Of a stretch of 12,127 bases of DNA, positions 6,238 through 12,127 are shown one piece after another. The position numbers and the translations under genes were made by a program. The stretch lies in the NCBI GenBank assembly GCA_900550005.1, contig URQL01000035.1, positions 1 to 12,127 on the forward strand, given 5' to 3'. This DNA is from an uncultured Erysipelotrichaceae bacterium (lineage in GTDB: Bacteria > Bacillota_I > Bacilli_A > Erysipelotrichales > Coprobacillaceae). How positions within the stretch are numbered: the stretch's first letter is position 1; the number at the start of each line of letters is the position of its first letter. A model generated the notes under the pieces. It did no database searches, was not told the DNA's origin, and worked only from the letters and a program-made list of their open reading frames with translations.

Positions 6238-6708
6238 ATGCTACTCATTTTTATCAGTGTTTTAGTGATTCTGGTTGCATTTTTAGTTATTACACAGCGT
6301 AAATTAGTTAATTTAGATGAGAAGTGTTACAATGCTTTAATGCAAATCGATGTTCAAGTCCATCATCGTCAAGAATTATTAAAAACGTATATTTCCTTAG
6401 CTAAAATGGATCTTTCTTTAGAAGAAGTTCCTTCTTTACAAGAAGATGTTCATTCACTGGCTATTGCAAAAAAGAATTACCTAGAAGTAAAAGAGAATAT
6501 TGCTTCTATAGATGGAAATGAAAATCCATTATTAAAACAAACACTTGATGAACTTCATAAAGCAACGCAAGCCATTCGTTATAGTGAAATGGTTTATAAT
6601 GATATGGTTACAAAATTTAATCGATTAACACGATCTATGCCAACAAGTTTTGTAGCGACTTGGCTTGGATTTGGTGAATACAAAGATTATTTAGAATTTG
6701 AGGAATAA
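6238..6708 (+). CDS. lemA: LemA family protein
   Basis: LemA proteins have one N-terminal membrane helix and a long helical bundle. Their biochemical role is not settled. Residues 1-20 are a hydrophobic anchor, followed by the family opening KLVNLDEKCYNALMQIDVQ, which corresponds to the usual LVxLxExVxxAWxQIDVQLxRR. The C-terminal half keeps the RYSEMVYNDMVTKFN block, corresponding to the typical YNxxVxxYN motif, and a late FxxxWLGFxEYxDYLEFEE end. At 156 residues it is a little shorter than the usual 180-190. ATG 6238 is chosen because GGGAGGG lies 6 bases upstream; ATG 6232 abuts that site, and the in-frame TTG at 6202 lies in the promoter. The typical partner follows one base after the stop. 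Confidence 0.9.
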   Translation: MLLIFISVLVILVAFLVITQRKLVNLDEKCYNALMQIDVQVHHRQELLKTYISLAKMDLSLEEVPSLQEDVHSLAIAKKNYLEVKENIASIDGNENPLLKQTLDELHKATQAIRYSEMVYNDMVTKFNRLTRSMPTSFVATWLGFGEYKDYLEFEE

Positions 6709-6709
6709 G

Positions 6710-8347
6710 ATGAATCGATTGATAAAATTTGCTTTATGTTTGTTGATTGTTGGATTGAGTTTTAATCATGTAGATGCTTTATCTTGTGATCAAATTGCAA
6801 TTAATGTTTATTTACAAGATAATGGGGATGCCTATATTGAAGAAAAATGGACGATGGATATTGAAAGAGGAACTGAAGTCTACAAAGATGAAAGTGCCTT
6901 AAATGATTGTGAAATTCTAGATTTTAGTGTGGAAGATGATCAAGGAAATCATTATGAAAATATTGGGGAATGGAAAGAAAATGCTTCCTTTGATCAAAAA
7001 GCTTATCGTTGTGGAATCAATACAACAGCTAATGGAATTGAACTTTGTTGGGGTATTTCAAACTATGGGTCACGTGAATATACGCTAAAATACACGATGA
7101 CGAATTTCATTCAAGGATACAGTGATTATGTTGGATTTAATCAACGTTTAGTTAATGATCAAATGAGTGAAGCACCTCAAGTTGTACGTATTTCTATTTA
7201 CAGTGATGTTTCATTAAATGATCAAAACACAAATTATTGGGGATTTGGTTTTGATGGGGATTTGACTTTATATGAAGATGGTTTAGAAGTGACAAGTAAT
7301 CGTGCTTTTGATAGCAACAATCATGCAACGATCATGATGCGCTTTGATTCAAATCTTTTTCATCCAACCTTAGTTCATGATTATTCATTTAGTGAATTGG
7401 AAAATCAAGCTTTGGAAGGAACACATAGTTTACCTACTTGGCTAATTGCATTAATTATTGTATTAGGAATTGCCTTAGTTGGTTTAGTTATTTATTTAAT
7501 TAATTTTTTCTGGAGTGCAAAAAAAGTTCATTTTCCGAAAATAAAAAAAGATCAATTAAATTATTATCGAGATATTCCTTATAATCATCAACTTCTTTTA
7601 AGCTATTATGTTTTAAAAGAAAGTGACCAAATCGATCAGGATACGAATATTATTAGTTGTTATTTGTTAAAATGGTTATTGCAAGAAAACATTTATATTA
7701 AAGATTATTCTAAAAAACATACGGCAATCTATTTTAATCATCAAGAGCATATTGAAAATCCTCTTGAACTTGAACTCTACCAAATGCTTTTAGGAGCCTC
7801 TAAGCAAGATGGCATCTTAATTGATCGTGATTTTGAAAAATGGTCAAGAAATCATTATGATAAATTAGAAAAAGTTTTAAATGAGTTTTATGAACAAGGA
7901 AAATCACTTTTTGAACAAGCACATTATTCTTATTCTAAAATGAAAAAGGGATTATTTGGTTTAATTAAGACAAACCAAAAACAATTAAATGATGAAGGAC
8001 TAAAAGAATATACACAATTTTTAGGATTTAAAAAATATTTAAAAGACTATACCTTAATTGATGAACGAACACCACTTGATGTTTATACTTGGCAAGATTA
8101 TTTAATTTATGCTTCCTTATTTGGTATCGCTAAGGAAGTCAGTGAACAATTAAATCGTCTTTATCCAGAATATTTTAATGAAAGTTTTGGTTTCTATGAT
8201 GATCCTTATTATACGTATATGTTATTTATGCATATGGACAAGTGTATGTATGAAGGTTATCATGATGGTTACGAATCAACGCATTCTTCTAGTACCGGTG
8301 GAGGTGGAGGCTTCTCTGGTGGTGGAAGTGGTGGAGGAATAAGGTAG
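6710..8347 (+). CDS. DUF2207 domain membrane protein with glycine-rich tail
   Basis: This predicted membrane protein of the DUF2207 (YciQ-like) family is commonly encoded next to lemA. Function is unknown. Order of parts: signal peptide (residues 1-24, ending VDALS); extracytoplasmic beta-rich domain (about 25-235, with NVYLQDNGDAYIEEKW and SREYTLKYTMTNFIQGYSD); a membrane helix (about 241-268); a cytoplasmic region (about 270-520) with the family block FKKYLKDYTLIDERTP followed by YLIYASLFGIAKEVSEQL; and a C-terminal GGGGGFSGGGSGGG tail. At 545 residues it is slightly short, and I see no second membrane hairpin in the cytoplasmic region, which many relatives have. GAGGA (6700-6704) supports ATG 6710; the in-frame TTG at 6698 lies inside lemA. 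The one-base gap from lemA implies coupled translation. Confidence 0.9.
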   Translation: MNRLIKFALCLLIVGLSFNHVDALSCDQIAINVYLQDNGDAYIEEKWTMDIERGTEVYKDESALNDCEILDFSVEDDQGNHYENIGEWKENASFDQKAYRCGINTTANGIELCWGISNYGSREYTLKYTMTNFIQGYSDYVGFNQRLVNDQMSEAPQVVRISIYSDVSLNDQNTNYWGFGFDGDLTLYEDGLEVTSNRAFDSNNHATIMMRFDSNLFHPTLVHDYSFSELENQALEGTHSLPTWLIALIIVLGIALVGLVIYLINFFWSAKKVHFPKIKKDQLNYYRDIPYNHQLLLSYYVLKESDQIDQDTNIISCYLLKWLLQENIYIKDYSKKHTAIYFNHQEHIENPLELELYQMLLGASKQDGILIDRDFEKWSRNHYDKLEKVLNEFYEQGKSLFEQAHYSYSKMKKGLFGLIKTNQKQLNDEGLKEYTQFLGFKKYLKDYTLIDERTPLDVYTWQDYLIYASLFGIAKEVSEQLNRLYPEYFNESFGFYDDPYYTYMLFMHMDKCMYEGYHDGYESTHSSSTGGGGGFSGGGSGGGIR

Positions 8348-8348
8348 A

Positions 8349-8377
8349 AAAAAATGTGGAGGGGATCCACATTTTTT
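8349..8377. terminator. Strong bidirectional terminator
   Basis: AAAAAATGTGGA and TCCACATTTTTT form a perfect 12-bp inverted repeat around the loop GGGGA. It begins 1 base after the DUF2207 stop and ends 1 base before the stop codon of the minus-strand small gene, so it can serve both convergent genes. Confidence 0.9.
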
Positions 8378-8378
8378 C

Positions 8379-8531
8379 TTACCATCTTCTTGGTGGTCTT
8401 GGTCTAGGGTTAAAAGGATAAAATCCAGGACCTCCTGGCCCAGGCCCGGGTCCATAAAATGGAGGAGGTGGTGGCATGAAATAAGGATTACCAAAACCAA
8501 TTCCAAATGGTCCAATATCAAAATAGAACAT
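8379..8531 (-). CDS. Small Pro/Gly/aromatic-rich protein (50 residues), possible spore surface protein
   Basis: The minus strand reads ATG at 8531 to TAA at 8379. The protein begins MFYFDIGPFGIGFGNPYF, continues with a run of five Pro, a GPGPGPGGPG stretch, and ends NPRPRPPRRW. It has no Lys and no predicted membrane helix, and is dominated by Pro, Gly, Phe, Tyr and a basic Arg tail. Composition alone would be weak, but three things support a gene: AAGGAG plus AAAGG a few bases before the ATG, a terminator one base after the stop, and a promoter-like site upstream. Pro/Gly/Tyr-rich small proteins are typical of spore coats, and the promoter resembles sigma-K, so a mother-cell spore-coat role is a reasonable guess. 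I recognise no named family. The overlapping longer frame on this strand (8276-8521) is a shadow. Confidence 0.68.
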   Translation of the reverse strand: MFYFDIGPFGIGFGNPYFMPPPPPFYGPGPGPGGPGFYPFNPRPRPPRRW

Positions 8532-8552
8532 AACCTTTTCTCCTTTCTAACT

Positions 8553-8580
8553 TATATTATGCAACAAGAAAGAAATATGT
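8553..8580 (-). promoter_or_regulatory. Sigma-K-type promoter candidate for the 50-residue gene
   Basis: On the minus strand: AC (8580-8579), 17 bases, then CATAATATA (8561-8553). This matches the Bacillus sigma-K consensus AC-N17-CATANNNTA at every specified base. No sigma-A -35 exists at the corresponding place (TATAAC). The transcript would start near 8546, before the ribosome binding site. It overlaps the opposing cls promoter by three bases. Confidence 0.45.
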
Positions 8581-8586
8581 TATAAT
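8578..8586 (+). promoter_or_regulatory. Extended -10 promoter of the cls operon
   Basis: TG-T-TATAAT is a perfect extended -10; the -35 position reads TATGCA, a poor match. It lies 23 bases before the cls start. The ribosome binding site GAGGTG (8599-8604) is 4 bases from the ATG. Confidence 0.65.
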
Positions 8587-8608
8587 ACTTTAAAGAAAGA
8601 GGTGTCCT

Positions 8609-10138
8609 ATGAAGCGATTTTTAAACATTCTTTTTAGTCGTCGAGTGATTACTGCGGTACTGATTTTACTTCAAGCTATCGAGTTATTAGTGGCTATTTT
8701 TGTGTTCTCACATTACTTTACGTATTTTTATGTTTTTTCTATTGTTTTAAGTATTGTTATGATACTGTATTTGATCAATAAAGAAACTTCTCCATCATTA
8801 AAAATCCCTTGGTTAATTATAATGACTTTAGTTCCTATTTTTGGTGGCTTTCTTTATTTATTATTTGGACAAAATCATTTATCTAAGAAATTTAAAAAAG
8901 AAAATGAACTCCTTTTAGCTTTAAGTGAAGATGCAACAGAGAATGATCAAATAGTTTATGATACTTTAAAACAACACTATCCAAAATATGCTGGACAGGT
9001 AAACTATTTAAGAAAATATGATTATGCAAGTGTTTATGATCATTCTAAAACAACCTATTTAGAAATAGGGGAAAAAATGTTTGAAAGTTTGTGTGAAGAA
9101 TTAGAAAAAGCAGAACGTTTTATTTTTATTGAATCCTTTATTGTTGCTAAAGGAGTAATGCTAGGAAGAATCCTGGAGATTTTAAAAAGAAAAGTTAAAG
9201 AGGGTGTGGATGTTCGTTTCCTTTATGATGATATTGGTTGTTTAACGACTATACCTTCAGATTATTATTTACAACTTAGAAAAATGGGAATTAAAGCTTA
9301 TCCATTCAATCAATTTAGACCTATTTTATCTATTATACATAATAATCGTGATCATAGAAAAATAACCGTTATTGATGGACGTGTTGCATTTAATGGGGGC
9401 ATCAATATTGCAGATGAGTATATTAATAAAAAAATACGTTTTGGGCACTGGAAAGATTCTGCGGTTAAGATTGAAGGAAAAGCAGTAAATGGTTTTACTC
9501 AAATGTTTTTACAAGTTTGGAATTATTATGCACATGAAGATTTAGACTTTTCGATTTTTAATTATAATGGAGAAGACTTTGAAGAAAATGGCTATATTCA
9601 ATGTTATCAAGATTCACCTTTGGATCAAGAATTAACAGGTGAAAATGTTTATTTAAATATTATTAATCAGGCAAGTCGCTATGTTTATATTACGACGCCT
9701 TATTTGATCATTGATCATGAATTAATGGTGGCTTTGTGTAACTGTGCTAAAAGAGGAGTAGATATTCGTTTAATTACACCTCATATTCCTGATAAGTGGT
9801 ATGTTCATTTAATTAGTCAATCCAATTATAGAACCCTTATTAATGCAGGAGTTAAAATTTATGAATACACACCTGGATTTATTCATGCGAAAACCTTTGT
9901 TAGTGATGATGAAGTGGCTACGGTAGGAACGATCAATTTAGATTATCGAAGTTTAGTTCATCACTACGAATGTGGTACGTATATGGTTAAAACCAGTGCA
10001 GTAAAAGAAATTAAAGAGGATTTTCTTAAAACACAAGAAAAATCAATGAGTGTACCCATTGATTATTTTGAAAAACATAATGCATTATTTTATAAAATGT
10101 TAGCTGTCGTATTAAAATTATTTGCACCATTAATGTAG
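8609..10138 (+). CDS. cls: Cardiolipin synthase, phospholipase D type
   Basis: The enzyme joins two phosphatidylglycerol molecules into cardiolipin and glycerol at the cytoplasmic membrane. The N-terminus has hydrophobic segments at about 14-35, 38-58 and 67-88, with the PLDc_N-type PxxGxxxYLLFGQ end. Two phospholipase D HxKxxxxD motifs follow: His249-Lys251-Asp256 (DHRKITVIDG) and His426-Lys428-Asp433 (FIHAKTFVSDD). Each keeps its downstream Gly/Asn region (NGGINIADEY and GTINLDYRS). At 509 residues it is of normal length for bacterial Cls. All catalytic residues are intact. It heads an operon: the stop codon TAG contributes the first base of the next gene's GAGGT site. It fits functionally with the PgsA-like gene at 2104, although the two are not adjacent. 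Confidence 0.95.
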   Translation: MKRFLNILFSRRVITAVLILLQAIELLVAIFVFSHYFTYFYVFSIVLSIVMILYLINKETSPSLKIPWLIIMTLVPIFGGFLYLLFGQNHLSKKFKKENELLLALSEDATENDQIVYDTLKQHYPKYAGQVNYLRKYDYASVYDHSKTTYLEIGEKMFESLCEELEKAERFIFIESFIVAKGVMLGRILEILKRKVKEGVDVRFLYDDIGCLTTIPSDYYLQLRKMGIKAYPFNQFRPILSIIHNNRDHRKITVIDGRVAFNGGINIADEYINKKIRFGHWKDSAVKIEGKAVNGFTQMFLQVWNYYAHEDLDFSIFNYNGEDFEENGYIQCYQDSPLDQELTGENVYLNIINQASRYVYITTPYLIIDHELMVALCNCAKRGVDIRLITPHIPDKWYVHLISQSNYRTLINAGVKIYEYTPGFIHAKTFVSDDEVATVGTINLDYRSLVHHYECGTYMVKTSAVKEIKEDFLKTQEKSMSVPIDYFEKHNALFYKMLAVVLKLFAPLM

Positions 10139-10147
10139 AGGTAAATT

Positions 10148-10408
10148 ATGAGAATTGTAAGAGTTAAAATCAATGAAATTGAATTTGATAAAAAAGAGTA
10201 TAACAAACTACTTAAACAAAGTATCGAAAGAATTGGATTATCTTTTCCAATTAAAGTAAAACTAAAAGAAAAAGGATATGAATGTATTGACGGTCATAAA
10301 CGTTTAACAATTTTAAAAGAATTAAATCAAGAAGAAGTGGCTGTTGTTATTGTTAATAATGGCAATATTCGAAGTAATGATTGTTGGCGTGATCGTAATT
10401 ATCATTAG
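10148..10408 (+). CDS. Stand-alone ParB/Srx-fold domain mini-protein
   Basis: This 86-residue protein resembles the N-terminal nuclease-like domain of ParB without its helix-turn-helix and dimerisation parts. Visible pattern: strand-forming IVRVKINEI, a helix with KLLKQSIERIGLSFPIKV (the GLxxPIxV core), and YECIDGHKRLTILKEL, where IDGHKR (47-52) stands where ParB proteins have the (D)GERR nucleotide-binding motif, then VAVVIVN. The last dozen residues (NIRSNDCWRDRNYH) are polar and unlike ParB. GAGGT (10138-10142) lies 5 bases before the ATG and overlaps the cls stop; the next gene starts 9 bases after the stop. Operon position suggests housekeeping rather than a plasmid partition role. The substrate is unknown; chromosome segregation is unlikely without a DNA-binding domain. 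Confidence 0.8.
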   Translation: MRIVRVKINEIEFDKKEYNKLLKQSIERIGLSFPIKVKLKEKGYECIDGHKRLTILKELNQEEVAVVIVNNGNIRSNDCWRDRNYH

Positions 10409-10417
10409 GTAAGTAAA

Positions 10418-11566
10418 ATGAAATGTAAATTATATAAACAATGTGGAAGTTGTGCTTATTTAGATTTGGATTATAAGTTACAACTTGAAAAGAAAAAAAA
10501 TTATGTTACTGATTTATTTAAAAAAGAAAAATTAAATTTTGTTAAAGTGCATGATGTATTAGGAGCAAAAGATCCTTTTCGTTACCGTAATAAAATTATT
10601 ATTGGATTTAATCAAAAGGGAGAACCAGGGTTATACGAAGAAAATAGTCATCGCATTATTCCTTATGAAAGTTGTTTACTTCATGATGAAGTAAGTGATC
10701 AAGTTATTCAAGAATTAACACGTTTATTTCGAAAATATCGTATTTCCATTTACCATGAGGATAAACGTAAAGGCTTCTTACGTCATGTTTTGATCCGTCG
10801 AGGTGTCGTTACGAACCAAACCATGGTTGTTTTAGTTACAACAAGCCTTGTTTTTCCTGGCTCTAAAGATTTCGTAAGAGAATTAGTAAAAGCAATTCCT
10901 TCGATTAAAACGGTTGTGCTCAACTTAAATACGAGAAAAACGAGCATTGTTTTAGGAAATGAAGAAAAAGTACTTTATGGTAAAGGTTTTATTGAAGATA
11001 CTTTATGTGGTTTAACCTTTAAAATATCTCCTAAATCTTTTTACCAAATCAATCATGATCAATGTGAAGTCCTTTATAATAAAGCATTAGACTTAGTTAA
11101 ATTAACGAAAAAGGATGTAGTTATTGATACTTATTGTGGTATTGGAACGATTGGTATGGTCGCTTCTAAAAAAGTAAATCAAGTTTTAGGGGTAGAACTT
11201 AATAAAGATGCAATTCGTGATGCGAAAATGAATGCAAGAATGAATCATATTCAAAATATTGATTTTGTACAAGCAGATGCAACAAAATTTATGGTGGAAC
11301 TTGCTAAAGAAAATGTTGAAATGGATGTTTTGATTATGGATCCTCCACGAAGTGGAACAACAAAGGAATTTATTCAAGCTGTAAACAAATTAAAACCTAA
11401 ACGTATTGTTTATATTTCATGTGATCCGAGTACCCAAGTACGTGATCTCGTTCAATTTAAAAAGATTGGTTATAACTTTACTGAGGTTTTCCCTGTTGAT
11501 CTTTTCCCTTATACAAAACACATAGAGAACATAGTTCGACTGTCATATCAAAAAAAAATTTATTAA
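10418..11566 (+). CDS. rlmD: 23S rRNA (uracil-C5)-methyltransferase, RlmD/RumA family
   Basis: The enzyme uses S-adenosylmethionine to methylate C5 of a uridine in RNA, by family 23S rRNA. An N-terminal iron-sulfur cluster site is present: Cys3, Cys9, Cys12 (CxxxxxCxxC) and Cys86. The Rossmann methyltransferase domain has motif I at 237-246 (DTYCGIGTIG), DPPRSG at 308-313, the catalytic Cys335 in ISCDPST, and Glu370 in HIENIV as the likely general base. All are intact. At 382 residues it lacks the N-terminal TRAM domain carried by longer relatives such as Bacillus RlmCD (about 460). AGGT at the preceding stop codon, 7 bases before the ATG, is the ribosome binding site. The exact target uridine (747, 1939 or both in E. 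coli numbering) cannot be told, so the symbol is a family-level guess. Confidence 0.88.
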   Translation: MKCKLYKQCGSCAYLDLDYKLQLEKKKNYVTDLFKKEKLNFVKVHDVLGAKDPFRYRNKIIIGFNQKGEPGLYEENSHRIIPYESCLLHDEVSDQVIQELTRLFRKYRISIYHEDKRKGFLRHVLIRRGVVTNQTMVVLVTTSLVFPGSKDFVRELVKAIPSIKTVVLNLNTRKTSIVLGNEEKVLYGKGFIEDTLCGLTFKISPKSFYQINHDQCEVLYNKALDLVKLTKKDVVIDTYCGIGTIGMVASKKVNQVLGVELNKDAIRDAKMNARMNHIQNIDFVQADATKFMVELAKENVEMDVLIMDPPRSGTTKEFIQAVNKLKPKRIVYISCDPSTQVRDLVQFKKIGYNFTEVFPVDLFPYTKHIENIVRLSYQKKIY

Positions 11567-11600
11567 ATCAATATAATTTTAATTATCTTTAGTTAAAAAA

Positions 11601-11646
11601 CAATGATTTAAAAATCATGATTTTACGACTGTCATTGATATTTTTT
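11601..11646 (+). terminator. Weak terminator candidate after the cls operon
   Basis: CAATGA (11601-11606) can pair with TCATTG (11632-11637), enclosing the palindrome AAAATCATGATTTT, and is followed by ATATTTTTT. It is AT-rich and the outer stem is only 6 bp, so termination efficiency is doubtful. Confidence 0.35.
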
Positions 11647-11776
11647 ATATAAAAAGTGTGCATAAAAATGAGAAAATAGTCGGCAGTTCTATGATGACTT
11701 TGTGGAAACATATCTGCTTGTTGTTGAAGTATATATTATTAAACTTTTTATTGTATTATGTTTTAAGATAGAAATG

Positions 11777-11785
11777 TGTTATGAT
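11777..11785 (+). promoter_or_regulatory. Extended -10 promoter candidate for the last gene
   Basis: TG-T-TATGAT (one mismatch to TATAAT) without a recognisable -35. It would give a leader of about 105 bases. The inverted repeat AGATAA-N7-TTATCT lies at about the predicted transcription start, an operator-like place. TATAAT at 11839-11844 is an alternative -10. Confidence 0.4.
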
Positions 11786-11898
11786 ATATTAAAAGATAAA
11801 TGAGAATTATCTAAACGTTATCGACTACATATTATGGTTATAATGTGATTGATTTTAATATTCAAAATCATATGGTTTAGTAATTTGGAGGTGAGTAA

Positions 11899-12087
11899 AT
11901 GGTTAAGGGATTTATCTTTTTTCGTGATGGCAAGATTCCATTTGTTATCAAAGATTACTGTATGGAATTATTTTCAGATGATAATTTGTTAAAGGATTTT
12001 ACAAAAGAAAATAATTTTAAAAATAATTATATTCTTCAAGGTGAGTGTTTTTCTGACGGATTCCAAGCTCAAAAAGCAAAGTTTTAG
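11899..12087 (+). CDS. Short protein of unknown family, probably a frameshifted gene start
   Basis: I do not recognise this 62-residue frame. It opens MVKGFIFFRDGKIPFVIKDY and has a soluble, mixed alpha/beta composition with no signal peptide. The start is convincing (GGAGGTGAG 4 bases upstream, plus the upstream promoter candidate). The stop at 12085-12087 is less so. Right after the A-tract at 12071-12075 the two other frames stay open to the window edge; one inserted base would continue KVLDIIKYIGYQVSF, one deleted base KQSFRYHKVYRIPSFFYK. A longer protein disrupted by an indel, a sequencing error, or a genuine small protein all remain possible, because the window ends 40 bases later. Confidence 0.55.
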   Translation: MVKGFIFFRDGKIPFVIKDYCMELFSDDNLLKDFTKENNFKNNYILQGECFSDGFQAQKAKF

Positions 12088-12127
12088 ATATCATAAAGTA
12101 TATAGGATACCAAGTTTCTTTTACAAG

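Larger units (their letters stand above)
11567..11898. other. 332-bp intergenic region with inverted repeats
   Basis: No coding frame was found. In order it holds: a weak terminator-like fold (11601-11646, with the perfect palindrome AAAATCATGATTTT inside an outer CAATGA/TCATTG pairing and a following T-run); an extended -10, TG-T-TATGAT (11777-11785); an inverted repeat AGATAA-N7-TTATCT (11794-11812); a second TATAAT (11839-11844); and an inverted repeat TGATTTT-N7-AAAATCA (11850-11870). The ribosome binding site of the following gene is GGAGGTGAG, ending 4 bases before its ATG. Confidence 0.5.

Noticed and set aside
6698..6709. Upstream TTG start for the DUF2207 protein
   Set aside because: It lies within the end of lemA and overlaps the ribosome binding site used for ATG 6710, which begins a clean signal peptide.
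8276..8521. Minus-strand frame of 81 codons
   Set aside because: It runs through the strong terminator and into the end of the DUF2207 gene. The 50-residue frame beside it has the ribosome binding site and terminates properly.
11186..11377. Minus-strand frame of 63 codons
   Set aside because: Antisense to the conserved methyltransferase domain, with no ribosome binding site or recognisable motif.
11794..11812. Genuine Fur box
   Set aside because: The half-sites and spacing do not fit the 7-1-7 or 19-bp Fur consensus well enough to name the regulator, so it is kept only as an inverted repeat.
1..12127. CRISPR array, insertion sequence, prophage, toxin-antitoxin module, tRNA or rRNA
   Set aside because: No repeat-spacer pattern, transposase or integrase motif, paired small toxin/antitoxin genes, cloverleaf or rRNA sequence was seen on either strand.

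Overview
This window comes from a low-GC (roughly 30% by eye), endospore-forming Firmicute. The evidence is a gpr-spoIIP sporulation pair, strong purine-rich ribosome binding sites, AT-rich codon use, long T-tailed terminators, and protein sequences that read like Erysipelotrichia or Coprobacillaceae-type gut Firmicutes. The taxon is inferred from protein resemblance and is not proven.

Layout. Positions 1-2024 hold a sporulation cluster: germination protease Gpr, the SpoIIP amidase/transglycosylase, and a small membrane protein overlapping the end of spoIIP, in the place YqxA occupies in Bacillus. Positions 2041-4001 hold membrane and lipid genes: a CDP-alcohol phosphatidyltransferase, a convergent minus-strand membrane protein whose 3' end overlaps it by 83 bp, and a CmpB-type putative ABC permease. 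The last two are divergent and fire from interlocked promoters. Positions 4002-4824 look non-coding at first, but hold a heavily decayed AAA-ATPase/PD-(D/E)XK nuclease pseudogene (4269-4723) between two terminators. Positions 4825-6147 encode a guanine/hypoxanthine permease. Positions 6205-8377 form a LemA-DUF2207 two-gene operon closed by a strong bidirectional terminator. On the minus strand at 8379-8531 sits a 50-residue Pro/Gly/aromatic-rich small protein with its own ribosome binding site and a promoter matching the sigma-K consensus. Positions 8578-11566 form a tight operon: cardiolipin synthase, a stand-alone ParB/Srx-fold mini-protein and an Fe-S RNA (uracil-C5) methyltransferase. The right edge has a 332-bp leader with inverted repeats, then a short gene that looks frameshifted and runs off the window.

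How the parts fit. Most of the window is ordinary chromosomal backbone: sporulation and germination, phospholipid synthesis (phosphatidylglycerol-type head-group transfer, then cardiolipin formation), purine uptake and RNA modification. The least expected items are the hidden small minus-strand gene, which is a candidate spore-coat-type protein; the nearly absent Gpr propeptide; the nuclease pseudogene; and the divergent promoter pairs. Vegetative-type promoters here repeatedly use an extended -10 (TGnTATAAT-like), mostly without a good -35. No tRNA, rRNA, CRISPR array, insertion sequence or intact mobile element was found.
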